Shown here piece after piece: positions 1 through 5,249 of a DNA stretch of 6,159 bases. A program made the translations under genes and the position numbers. Source of the stretch: Anaerolineae bacterium (GTDB lineage Bacteria > Chloroflexota > Anaerolineae > Aggregatilineales > Phototrophicaceae); contig JADLHH010000627.1 in NCBI GenBank assembly GCA_020848855.1, positions 1 to 6,159 on the forward strand. Direction: 5' to 3'. Positions within the stretch are counted from its first letter, which is position 1. Each line of letters opens with the position of its first letter. The notes beneath the pieces are model-generated. The model was not told the DNA's origin. It saw only the letters and a list, made by a program, of their open reading frames with translations, and made no database searches.

Positions 1-383
1 GCGCGCTCGTAGACCTGCTCCGGCGGTTGACTGTGGTAGCTGCCAGGGTGAAACACGATGTCGCGCGCCCCGGCGAGGAAGCCCGCCCGCGCCGCCGCCA
101 GCAGCCGGGCGTCACTCTTTTCCATCAACTCCGCCGTCTGGCTGTTCAGGTTGATGAAATAGGGTGCGTGGATGCTCAGCGTGATGTGGTTGGCTTCCGC
201 CGTCGCCTTGATCTGCGCGCAGGTTTCGTCGCTGACGCGCACGCTCTGCACCCAGGCGATTTCCAGATGCTCCAGCCCCAGTTGGCGGATGTGTTTGATG
301 GCGGCGGGCGTGCCGCTCTCCGGCGAGGTCTGCGGCGAGCCAACCGTGCCGAAGCGCAGCCGTTCTTCCGGGTTTTTATCCAA
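1..383 (-). CDS. nfo: Deoxyribonuclease IV (endonuclease IV, AP endonuclease), N-terminal part, cut by the left edge
   Basis: Cytoplasmic base-excision-repair enzyme of the AP endonuclease 2 (xylose-isomerase-like TIM barrel) family; it cleaves DNA 5' of abasic sites using a three-metal zinc cluster. My translation begins MDKNPEERLRFGTVGSP, the usual beta-1 opening of the family. It continues with HAPYFINLNS at residues 72-81 and IVFHPGSY at 109-116. His72 and His112 match the first two zinc ligands (His69 and His109 in E. coli Nfo). The 127 visible residues are a little under half of the usual 280 or so; the other ligands lie off the window. The start is TTG at 383-381. There is no in-frame ATG nearby, and a GAGGAG Shine-Dalgarno (plus-strand 391-396) sits 7 nt upstream, so an ATG-only caller would miss this gene. 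It is divergent from the M50 gene. Family assignment is firm; the TTG start is well supported. Confidence 0.9.
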   Translation of the reverse strand, partial: MDKNPEERLRFGTVGSPQTSPESGTPAAIKHIRQLGLEHLEIAWVQSVRVSDETCAQIKATAEANHITLSIHAPYFINLNSQTAELMEKSDARLLAAARAGFLAGARDIVFHPGSYHSQPPEQVYER

Positions 384-390
384 GTGAGGT

Positions 391-396
391 CTCCTC
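391..396 (-). promoter_or_regulatory. Shine-Dalgarno of endonuclease IV, fixing a TTG start
   Basis: On the minus strand the bases read GAGGAG, followed by 7 nt (ACCTCAC) and then TTG at 383-381. The spacing is ideal, and the translation from this TTG opens directly into the conserved N-terminus of the family. This is what decides the non-ATG start. The same string CGAGGAGAC also precedes the esterase gene at 5332-5341. Confidence 0.7.
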
Positions 397-474
397 GTAT
401 TCGCGTAACCCGCTATAGTTGACTGTAGAATACCATTTCGCACGTGTTCTGGCGCACAAGGTTAGGCTTTTAGA

Positions 475-505
475 TTGGACTTTTAACTTTCAACTTACGT
501 ATTAT
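475..505 (+). promoter_or_regulatory. Possible sigma-70-type promoter for the M50 peptidase gene
   Basis: TTGGAC at 475-480 and TATTAT at 500-505 are each close to the bacterial housekeeping consensus and lie in the most AT-rich patch of the divergent region. The 19-nt spacer is longer than the usual 16-18. If real, transcription would begin near 512. That would exclude the upstream ATG at 504 and put the 512-530 hairpin at the very 5' end of the message. This is inference from weak motifs. Confidence 0.28.
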
Positions 506-511
506 GGATAC

Positions 512-530
512 AGAGGCGCATCCCGCCTCT
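512..530 (+). promoter_or_regulatory. Leader hairpin ahead of the M50 peptidase gene
   Basis: The arms AGAGGCG (512-518) and CGCCTCT (524-530) are perfectly complementary over 7 bp and enclose the 5-nt loop CATCC. The hairpin ends directly before an in-frame ATG at 531 and lies 30 nt before the preferred ATG at 561. It has no U-run, so it is not a terminator. It could stabilise the 5' end or modulate initiation, or it could be chance. Confidence 0.4.
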
Positions 531-560
531 ATGCTATCCGAAAATGCCGGGGATCACCTC

Positions 561-1277
561 ATGCTCACACATCTCGCTCTCTTTCGTCAACGTGCGCTCG
601 TCATTGCCATTCTGGCGTCGCTGGTTGTGCTGGTGTTGTGGAATATCCCGCAGTTGGATTTCATCCTCTATCCCGTCCGGCTGTTCGTGACCTTCGTCCA
701 CGAGTCCGGGCACGGCTTGGCGGCGATCCTCACCGGCGGGCATTTCGAGAATTTCCGCGTCGACCCGAATACGTCGGGTGTTGCGCTGACGGCTGGCGGC
801 TGGCGCTGGCTGATTCTCCCGGCGGGTTATCTCGGATCGGCGCTGTTCGGGGCGCTGCTGTTCTACATCACCAACACTGTGCCCTACCCGCGCACCATCT
901 CGCTGGTGCTGGCGATCCTGGTCGCGGTCGTCACCGTCCTGTTCACCAATTTTCTCTCGACGGCGTTTCTGGTCGGGCTGGGGAGCGCGCTGGTGCTGCT
1001 GGCGCTGTGGCGCTACGCCGACCGCAGCGTCAACCTGCTCGTGCTCGACGCGCTGGCGATCCTCACCGGGCTGAACGTCGTCCTCGACCTTTTCGCGCTG
1101 GTCACCCACAGCAGCGCGGCGATGGGCGAAGTCCTCAACGATGCAGCGGCGTTCTCGCGCGACATCGCGCCGATTCTGCCGCCGGTCATCTGGGCAATCG
1201 TCTGGACGATCCTCGCGGTGCTGATGCTCGGCGCGGCGGTCTACTTCAGCCACATCCGGCGGCGAAGAATTCTATAG
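561..1277 (+). CDS. M50-family (M50B-like) integral-membrane zinc metallopeptidase
   Basis: Predicted polytopic membrane protein of 238 residues with a site-2-protease-like zinc motif. Numbered from the ATG at 561: helix about 11-29, the HESGH motif at 47-51 (zinc ligands His47 and His51, catalytic Glu48) inside a hydrophobic segment, then GAGYLGS-like residues near 88-93 (AGYLGS), and further helices near 83-103, 112-131, 134-150 and 207-228. A later Asp in NVVLDLF (about residue 176) may be the third zinc ligand. The basic tail is RRRRIL. No PDZ domain is seen; the compact form fits the M50B-like group, whose substrates are largely unknown, so the physiological target cannot be named. ATGs at 504 and 531 are also in frame. 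I prefer 561, because GGGGA lies 7 nt upstream and the earlier residues are polar and unlike a conserved start. The stop overlaps the convergent GNAT gene. Confidence 0.85.
   Translation: MLTHLALFRQRALVIAILASLVVLVLWNIPQLDFILYPVRLFVTFVHESGHGLAAILTGGHFENFRVDPNTSGVALTAGGWRWLILPAGYLGSALFGALLFYITNTVPYPRTISLVLAILVAVVTVLFTNFLSTAFLVGLGSALVLLALWRYADRSVNLLVLDALAILTGLNVVLDLFALVTHSSAAMGEVLNDAAAFSRDIAPILPPVIWAIVWTILAVLMLGAAVYFSHIRRRRIL
1272..1277. other. CTATAG palindrome providing the stop codons of two convergent genes
   Basis: The six bases CTATAG read the same on both strands. On the plus strand TAG at 1275-1277 ends the M50 gene (codons ATT CTA TAG). On the minus strand TAG at 1274-1272 ends the GNAT gene (codons CAC CTA TAG). 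The two genes thus overlap tail to tail by 6 bp, with no intergenic space and no visible terminator hairpin. Confidence 0.9.
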
Positions 1278-1706
1278 GTGCTCGCGGGTTTGCAGAAAGA
1301 CGGCGCGTTTCAGGCTCGGCAGCGTATAGTCGAACCCGCACGACTGGAAAAACGCATCCGACGCCGTGATCGCCATGATTTCGAGGATATTGCGCTCTTT
1401 CGCGCGTTCGACGCACGCTTCTACCAGCTTGCGCCCGACGCCCTGCCCCTGCACTTCCGGCGAAACCGCCAGGCTGCGGATTTCCGCCAGCTTACGCGAA
1501 TAGATTTCGAGCGCCGCGCAGCCGACGATTGTGCCGTCCTCGTCGACGGCGACGAAGAAATTCGGCAGCAGTTCTTCGAATTCGTCGAAGGTGCGCTCCA
1601 GTAGGCTGCCTTCGTCCACGAACGGCTTGATCAGCTCGGCAATCGCCGGGATGTCGGCGCTCACCGCGCTGCGGATACTTACTTTGATGTGGATGTTCGT
1701 CGCCAT
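1272..1706 (-). CDS. GNAT-family N-acetyltransferase (ArgA-like C-terminal domain type)
   Basis: Predicted 144-residue cytoplasmic acetyl-CoA-dependent N-acetyltransferase consisting of a single GNAT domain. Visible landmarks are an N-terminal beta-strand and helix (IRSAVSADIPAIAELI), the strand-loop-strand FVAVDEDGTIVGCAAL (51-66), and LAEIRSLAVSPEVQGQGVG (73-91). This last segment holds the acetyl-CoA pyrophosphate-binding loop Q-G-Q-G-V-G (86-91). FFQSCGF (119-125) follows as the motif B region. The LAEIRSLAV strand resembles the acetyltransferase domain of N-acetylglutamate synthases, but substrate cannot be assigned from this; other amines or peptides are possible. The ATG at 1706 overlaps the end of the upstream glycosyltransferase gene by 28 nt and has no clear Shine-Dalgarno, suggesting translational coupling. 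An in-frame TTG at 1757 would lengthen it by 17 atypical residues and is less likely. It appears to be the last gene of the leftward cluster. Confidence 0.85.
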   Translation of the reverse strand: MATNIHIKVSIRSAVSADIPAIAELIKPFVDEGSLLERTFDEFEELLPNFFVAVDEDGTIVGCAALEIYSRKLAEIRSLAVSPEVQGQGVGRKLVEACVERAKERNILEIMAITASDAFFQSCGFDYTLPSLKRAVFLQTREHL

Positions 1707-3277
1707 ATAAAGAAGTTGCCAATCTGCGAATCGCGCACGTAATTGTATTCTAGCCAATTATTCAATTCTGTATAGCCTTGAAGCAGCGTGTTTGAATCTT
1801 CGTCGCTGCCCGTCACCCACGGCATGTAATCGACCTGCAGAACCAGTACGTAAGGCGGCAGCGCCGCCCACAGAATGTCGACCGTCTGCTGCCGCCACTC
1901 CGCCGGATACCAGTCCGCCACCAGCGGGAACTGGAAGATGAACCGCGACGCCGGGTTGAGCTGGCTCAGGTAGTACACTTCTGGGCGGAAGCCCCAGATG
2001 AACAGCGAATCGCCGGGCGTTACCCGCTCGCGCAGAAATTCCGCCACGCGCAGCGATTCGTCGGCGACGAACTCGCCCGCCTGAAAATGGCTGTAATATG
2101 CTGTCCGGTCTTCCGTGCCGGTCAGGTACGGCAGCGCCCGCGACCAGATCACAGCGGTCAGGGTGACGAGCAGGGCGATGGCGAGGATACTGCGTAATAC
2201 GGCTGTGTAGGGGCGGGTCTGAGACCCGCTCCTACGGGGCAACGTGTTAGCCACCGCTTCCACCGCCCCCGCGCCGATCAGCGCCAGCGGCGGCAGCATC
2301 GGCAGCCAGTGATAATCGTAGAATTTCAACTGCACCAGCATGATCGCCGCGCCCGCCGCCAGCCACACGCCGACGATCCCCCACAGCGAGCGCCGATTGA
2401 AATGCCGCACGGCGAATACCAGCCCGACCAGCGCCAGCAGGAACAGCGCGCCCCAGTGTTCCCAGCGGAAGCCGAACGCCGTCCGCAGCGCCGCGCCTAC
2501 GTCGCCAATGCCCTGCGCCGTGTAGCTGGCGGTCACCCGCGCGCTCTCGACCAGCGCGTCCCACGCGCCGATTGCCGCCAGGTACGCCACGCCCGCCAGC
2601 CCGACCAGCAAGCCGCCGCCGATGAAGGCGAGAATACTATCTCGCCGTAGGGGAGCAGCGCGCTGCTCCCCTACAAAAATATATGCGACCACCACCGCGC
2701 CCGCGAACAACACGAACGGGTACTTGAACCACACAGCGTAGGCAGTTAGCGCACCCGCCCCGAACGCCCACAGCGCCGAGCGTTTGCTGCCGTCCGCCGC
2801 CTGCATGGCGCACACCATCGCCAGCGTCATCGGCAGCAGCACGATGCCGTCATTCTGTGTCAGCGTCCAGAAGGTTTCCGTGAAGTAGAACACCCCGAAC
2901 AGCAGCGCTGCCCACAACCCGACTCGCGCGTTCGCAATTCGCCGCCCGATCCAGTACAGCCCCCCCGCGATCACCGGGAAGATCAGCAGGTCGATGGCGC
3001 GCAGCGCTTCGGTCGTGCGCCCGAACAGCGTCATCGCCAGCCCATACACGTAAAACACGGCGGGCGGCTTGGGATTCCACAGATCGACATACGGGATGCG
3101 CCCGTCGAGGATGCCGCGCCCGATGGTGGCGAACTCGCCCTGGTCGCGCCCCAGTGGGTAGGTGATCACCGGAAGCGCGATCACCGTCACAACGGCGATC
3201 AGCCCGACGAACAGCAGCACATCACGACGATTTATAGGCATAGGAGGAAGATGAGGCGTTGTGACAGATTTTGACAC
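1679..3277 (-). CDS. GT-C fold, family 39-like membrane glycosyltransferase
   Basis: Predicted 532-residue polytopic protein of the PMT/ArnT-like superfamily, which moves a sugar from a polyprenyl-phosphate donor to an acceptor outside the membrane. Helix 1 spans about 19-40. The first outer loop carries YPLGRDQGEFA (40-50), whose acidic Asp45/Glu48 fits the catalytic motif of the family. WNPKPPAVFYVYGL (67-80) follows, a typical segment in these enzymes. About ten more helices reach to residue 379, and then comes a soluble C-terminal domain ending FFIWRR. Acceptor and sugar cannot be told. The start is GTG at 3277: an in-frame TGA lies at 3292-3290, GAGG lies 10 nt upstream, and the alternative ATG at 3241 is preceded by CTTCCTCCT, which cannot pair with 16S rRNA. 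Two palindromic repeats are embedded in frame, encoding residues 202-211 and 348-357. The end overlaps the GNAT start by 28 nt. Confidence 0.86.
   Translation of the reverse strand: MSKSVTTPHLPPMPINRRDVLLFVGLIAVVTVIALPVITYPLGRDQGEFATIGRGILDGRIPYVDLWNPKPPAVFYVYGLAMTLFGRTTEALRAIDLLIFPVIAGGLYWIGRRIANARVGLWAALLFGVFYFTETFWTLTQNDGIVLLPMTLAMVCAMQAADGSKRSALWAFGAGALTAYAVWFKYPFVLFAGAVVVAYIFVGEQRAAPLRRDSILAFIGGGLLVGLAGVAYLAAIGAWDALVESARVTASYTAQGIGDVGAALRTAFGFRWEHWGALFLLALVGLVFAVRHFNRRSLWGIVGVWLAAGAAIMLVQLKFYDYHWLPMLPPLALIGAGAVEAVANTLPRRSGSQTRPYTAVLRSILAIALLVTLTAVIWSRALPYLTGTEDRTAYYSHFQAGEFVADESLRVAEFLRERVTPGDSLFIWGFRPEVYYLSQLNPASRFIFQFPLVADWYPAEWRQQTVDILWAALPPYVLVLQVDYMPWVTGSDEDSNTLLQGYTELNNWLEYNYVRDSQIGNFFIWRRTSTSK
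2207..2235. repeat. Palindromic GTAGGGG-type repeat, copy 1, inside the glycosyltransferase gene
   Basis: The 14-nt arms are GTAGGGGCGGGTCT (2207-2220) and AGACCCGCTCCTAC (2222-2235) around a single G. They are complementary except at 2212/2230, a G-T pair on the plus strand. It shares the outer GTAGGGG with copies at 2647-2674 and 5190. In the host gene it is read as CGT AGG AGC GGG TCT CAG ACC CGC CCC TAC, giving the basic, polar loop RRSGSQTRPY (348-357) between two membrane helices. It resembles short mobile palindromes of the REP type. I recall similar GTAGGGG palindromes from Chloroflexota and cyanobacterial genomes, but could not search. Confidence 0.8.
2647..2674. repeat. Perfect 28-bp palindromic GTAGGGG-type repeat, copy 2, inside the glycosyltransferase gene
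   Basis: The arm GTAGGGGAGCAGCG (2647-2660) is followed directly by its exact reverse complement CGCTGCTCCCCTAC (2661-2674), with no mismatch and no spacer. The outer seven bases match copy 1, while the inner part differs. In the host gene it is read as GTA GGG GAG CAG CGC GCT GCT CCC CTA CGG, giving VGEQRAAPLR (202-211). This is a polar loop right after a membrane helix, and the frame differs from that used in copy 1. Confidence 0.88.
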
Positions 3278-3366
3278 AATGTGCGAGCCTCAATCCGAAC
3301 ACACAACGGCAATTGGGAGGCTGAACGGAGCGAAACGCCCGGCTTGTCATGCAGCGCAGCGGTCGT
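3278..3366. other. 89-bp gap between the glycosyltransferase and small membrane-protein genes
   Basis: There is no ORF of note. A weak inverted repeat, AGCCTC (3286-3291) with GAGGCT (3317-3322), has a 25-nt loop and no U-tract, so it is not a convincing terminator. No clear promoter for the leftward gene is visible. The part next to 3277 carries the GAGG ribosome-binding site (3288-3291) of the GTG start. Confidence 0.5.
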
Positions 3367-3681
3367 TTACAGCCATCCGGCGATTCGCGCCACCAGAAAC
3401 GCGATTCCCAGCGACAGCAGCAGCAGCACCCACGCCAGCGCCCGCCCGCTGTCCTGCGCCGGGTTGATCGCCTTCTCCGTCACCGTCACGTCGCCCAGCA
3501 GATCGACGTAAAAATCGACGTTGATGCGCCCGCGTGTCACCCGCGCCATGTAATCGTGCCCGGTGATCATCTGCCAGCCGCTCGACTCGTCGCGCCAGTC
3601 GTCGCCCAGCCGCTCGCGCATCGCCCGTTCGAGGATTTCCCGCGCCTGTTCCGGCGGGATCGGTTCAATCGGCTCGCTCAT
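3367..3681 (-). CDS. Uncharacterised 104-residue protein with one C-terminal membrane segment
   Basis: I do not recognise this family. Residues 1-79 are soluble and charged. They contain a predicted helix with PPEQAREILERAMRERLGDDW (9-29), a region GWQMITGHDYMARVTRGRINVDFYVDLLGDVTVTEKAI (35-72, split here only as description) that looks like alternating beta-strands, and a short polar linker. Residues 82-100 (LAWVLLLLSLGIAFLVARI) form one hydrophobic helix followed by only four residues, AGWL, so the protein looks tail-anchored with its domain in the cytoplasm. The ATG at 3681 lies 5 nt after the stop of the M28 gene, strongly suggesting co-transcription and possibly coupled translation; only a weak GAG is seen upstream. 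A longer in-frame ATG start at 3792 would run through the M28 coding region with cysteine- and arginine-rich sequence and is rejected. It could be an accessory to its neighbours, but nothing shows that directly. Confidence 0.72.
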   Translation of the reverse strand: MSEPIEPIPPEQAREILERAMRERLGDDWRDESSGWQMITGHDYMARVTRGRINVDFYVDLLGDVTVTEKAINPAQDSGRALAWVLLLLSLGIAFLVARIAGWL

Positions 3682-3686
3682 GGTTT

Positions 3687-5078
3687 TTAGCTCGTTATGG
3701 CGAACTCCGGCGACAGCGGTCCGATCAACCCGCTGTCGTCGATTGCCGCAATCGCCAGCGAGGCAAACCGCGACGCCACGAAGCCGTCCCACGTGGTGCT
3801 AATCTCGCTGATCTCGAAATATTGATTATACGCCAGCGAGTCCGGGCGGCGCAGCGCCACGATGTAGCGCACCGCGCCGGGCACGCGCTCCCACGCCAGC
3901 GTGCGCTGGTTGCTGGCTGCCGAGCGCAAGCCGATGTTTTGCGGCGGCGGCGGTCCGTCGGCGAGCGCCGTCATGCAGGCGAGGATCGTCTTGGTCGCGT
4001 TGACCAGATACGACGCTCGGATGCCGTCGATGGTGTCGCGGTCGCTGTGCTGGCGGCTGAAGTCTTCCAGCGCTTCGGTGAAGCGCACCGCCGGGTAGTC
4101 TTGGTCGCTGAACGACATATGATCGCCGTAGCGTCCCGGTCGGTCGACCGTCTCCTGCACGACCACCTTCATGTCCGGCGCGAGCCGCGCCGCGATCAGG
4201 TTGAGCGTGCGCGCCAACTGCCGCGAATTGGACTCGTTCGGCTCTGCCGAGAAGATGCGAATCTCGTTGTCATTCACGGCGCCTTCCGGGCTGGTGCTGC
4301 TGCCCACGTCGTCCATGTTGATCATGGCGCTGACCTGGATATTGTTGGCGGTCAGGTAATCTTCGACAAAGGCTTTGCTGCCCGTCCGCTGGATTTCTTC
4401 CGCCGAGAACGCGATGAACATCACCGTCGCCCGATGGCGGCGCTGGCTCATGATCCGCGCGATTTCCAGCAGCGCTGCCATGCCGGATGCGTTGTCGTTT
4501 GCGCCGGGAGCGAAGGCGCTGCTGTCGTCGAAGTTGTACGAGATGCTGTCGTAATGCGCGGCGAGCACGATCACGCCGCCGCCGACCTGCGTCCCCGACA
4601 GAATGCCGATGATATTCCTGCCGGTGCTCTGGGTGCTATCCCAGTTGATCGGGAATTCGTGCGTCGCCACCGAGAAGCTGTTCTGGTACGACGTTTCGCG
4701 GATTCGGTTGAACTGGTTCAGCACGTAATTCGCCGCCGCGTCGATGCCTTCGGTCTGCGAGCCGGGGAACGAGTTGACCCGCCGTGTGCGCATCCCCACC
4801 AGCGCGTCAATGGTCTCGAACAGGCGGTCGGCGTCAACCTGATTCATCAGCGACAGCACCGAAGCCCCCGGCTGCGGAATGACCGGCGCGACCTGCGTCG
4901 CCTCGCGCGGGAATTCGTCGGGCGCGAGCGTGGCATAGCCAATGGTCGGCGGCGGCGTCGAAGTCGCGCGCGGCACAAGCGTCGGTGCGGGCGGCTCTGA
5001 GGTTAGAGTACATGCCAGCAGCACGAGCAGAAACCAGATGGGCAGCAGCGTGAAGGTGGTGGTGGTTCGTTTCATCAT
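3687..5078 (-). CDS. Secreted M28-family zinc aminopeptidase, lipoprotein, with C-terminal FnIII-like domain
   Basis: Predicted exopeptidase anchored outside the cytoplasmic membrane. Numbered from the ATG at 5078 (463 residues): lipoprotein signal MMKRTTTT then a hydrophobic core to LLAC, with lipidated Cys23; Pro/Thr-rich linker about 24-50; M28 catalytic domain about 80-375. The two-zinc set is complete: His175 and Asp177 in AAHYDS, bridging Asp195 in GANDNASG, Glu227-Glu228 in SAEE (general base and ligand), Asp256 in NMDD, and His344 in QHSDRDT. Asp319/His320 in YGDHMSF also fits the family. After a PPPP hinge, residues about 380-463 form a beta-rich FnIII-like tail (AWERVPGAVRYIVALR), probably for binding. 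It resembles bacterial leucyl aminopeptidases and peptidase Q-type lipoproteins; substrate is unknown. A GTG at 5096 is in frame but adds MVKFRA before the normal MKR signal start. It is the first gene of the leftward cluster. Confidence 0.93.
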   Translation of the reverse strand: MMKRTTTTFTLLPIWFLLVLLACTLTSEPPAPTLVPRATSTPPPTIGYATLAPDEFPREATQVAPVIPQPGASVLSLMNQVDADRLFETIDALVGMRTRRVNSFPGSQTEGIDAAANYVLNQFNRIRETSYQNSFSVATHEFPINWDSTQSTGRNIIGILSGTQVGGGVIVLAAHYDSISYNFDDSSAFAPGANDNASGMAALLEIARIMSQRRHRATVMFIAFSAEEIQRTGSKAFVEDYLTANNIQVSAMINMDDVGSSTSPEGAVNDNEIRIFSAEPNESNSRQLARTLNLIAARLAPDMKVVVQETVDRPGRYGDHMSFSDQDYPAVRFTEALEDFSRQHSDRDTIDGIRASYLVNATKTILACMTALADGPPPPQNIGLRSAASNQRTLAWERVPGAVRYIVALRRPDSLAYNQYFEISEISTTWDGFVASRFASLAIAAIDDSGLIGPLSPEFAITS

Positions 5079-5086
5079 CGCCCGGA

Positions 5087-5114
5087 ATTTTACCACACCT
5101 TCGCGCCCCGTCAG
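5087..5114 (-). promoter_or_regulatory. Possible promoter of the M28 peptidase cluster
   Basis: Read on the minus strand, CTGACG (5114-5109) and TAAAAT (5092-5087) are separated by 16 nt. Each matches the housekeeping consensus at four or five of six positions. Transcription would begin close to 5080, almost on the ATG pair at 5078 and 5075, giving a nearly leaderless message. This would explain why no Shine-Dalgarno precedes those ATGs. If the GTG at 5096 were the start, this promoter could not serve it. Confidence 0.3.
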
Positions 5115-5189
5115 GCAATCGGTGGGGATTAGTGACCATCACGAATACGCCCTGTACAAACAGACCGGCGCGTGCTGGAAACCCTCGTT

Positions 5190-5213
5190 GTAGGGGCACG
5201 ACATGTCGTGTCC
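5190..5213. repeat. Decayed GTAGGGG-type palindromic repeat, copy 3, intergenic
   Basis: GTAGGGGCACGACA (5190-5203) is followed at once by TGTCGTGTCC (5204-5213). The inner 10 bp pair perfectly apart from one G-T, while the outer right arm, expected to be CCCCTAC, has diverged to TCCTGCT. It has the same outer left arm and size as copies 1 and 2, and sits between genes, where such elements usually lie. Confidence 0.65.
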
Positions 5214-5236
5214 TGCTCCCCTCTCCCCGCTTGTGT

Positions 5237-5249
5237 GGGATGACATCCC
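5237..5249. repeat. Short perfect inverted repeat in the esterase upstream region
   Basis: GGGATG (5237-5242) and CATCCC (5244-5249) are exact inverted copies around one A. The size and symmetry would suit a dimeric regulator site about 60 bp upstream of the possible -10 of the esterase gene. It could equally be a remnant of the C-rich repeat tract around it. Confidence 0.3.

Larger units (their letters stand above)
384..560. other. Divergent intergenic region between nfo and the M50 peptidase gene
   Basis: This stretch is more AT-rich than its surroundings, especially 461-505, and has no convincing ORF. It must hold the start signals for both divergent genes. On the plus strand TTGGAC (475-480) and TATTAT (500-505) resemble -35 and -10 boxes, but the 19-nt spacer is long. 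TTGACT at 419-424 has no good -10 partner. For nfo I see no box pair that I trust. A 7-bp hairpin follows at 512-530. Confidence 0.5.

Noticed and set aside
27..422. 131-residue plus-strand frame opposite nfo
   Set aside because: It is the antisense of the conserved endonuclease IV N-terminus, with Arg-rich translation and no motif.
534..1253. 239-residue minus-strand frame opposite the M50 gene
   Set aside because: The composition is extreme in Arg, Asp and Gln without recognisable motifs; the plus strand encodes helices and HESGH.
419..1369. 316-residue plus-strand frame overlapping the M50 gene
   Set aside because: It is a shifted frame of the M50 gene with Arg/Ala/Pro-rich translation, and it runs through the stop region into the antisense of GNAT.
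3241..3274. Excellent plus-strand AGGAGGAAG followed by ATG at 3251
   Set aside because: The frame stops after seven codons, and the site lies antisense to the start region of the glycosyltransferase; it is most likely chance.
1679..3277. The glycosyltransferase gene as a pseudogene because of the palindromes inside it
   Set aside because: The frame is open from start to stop, with helices on both sides of each palindrome and a typical C-terminus, so it looks intact.
3286..3322. AGCCTC/GAGGCT inverted repeat as a transcription terminator between minus-strand genes
   Set aside because: The 6-bp stem with a 25-nt loop and no T-tract is too weak for an intrinsic terminator.
3822..5000. 392-residue open frame on the plus strand opposite the M28 gene
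   Set aside because: It is the mirror of a gene with a complete catalytic set and lipoprotein signal. Its translation is Arg/His/Val-rich and low in structure, as expected from the antisense of GC-rich codons.
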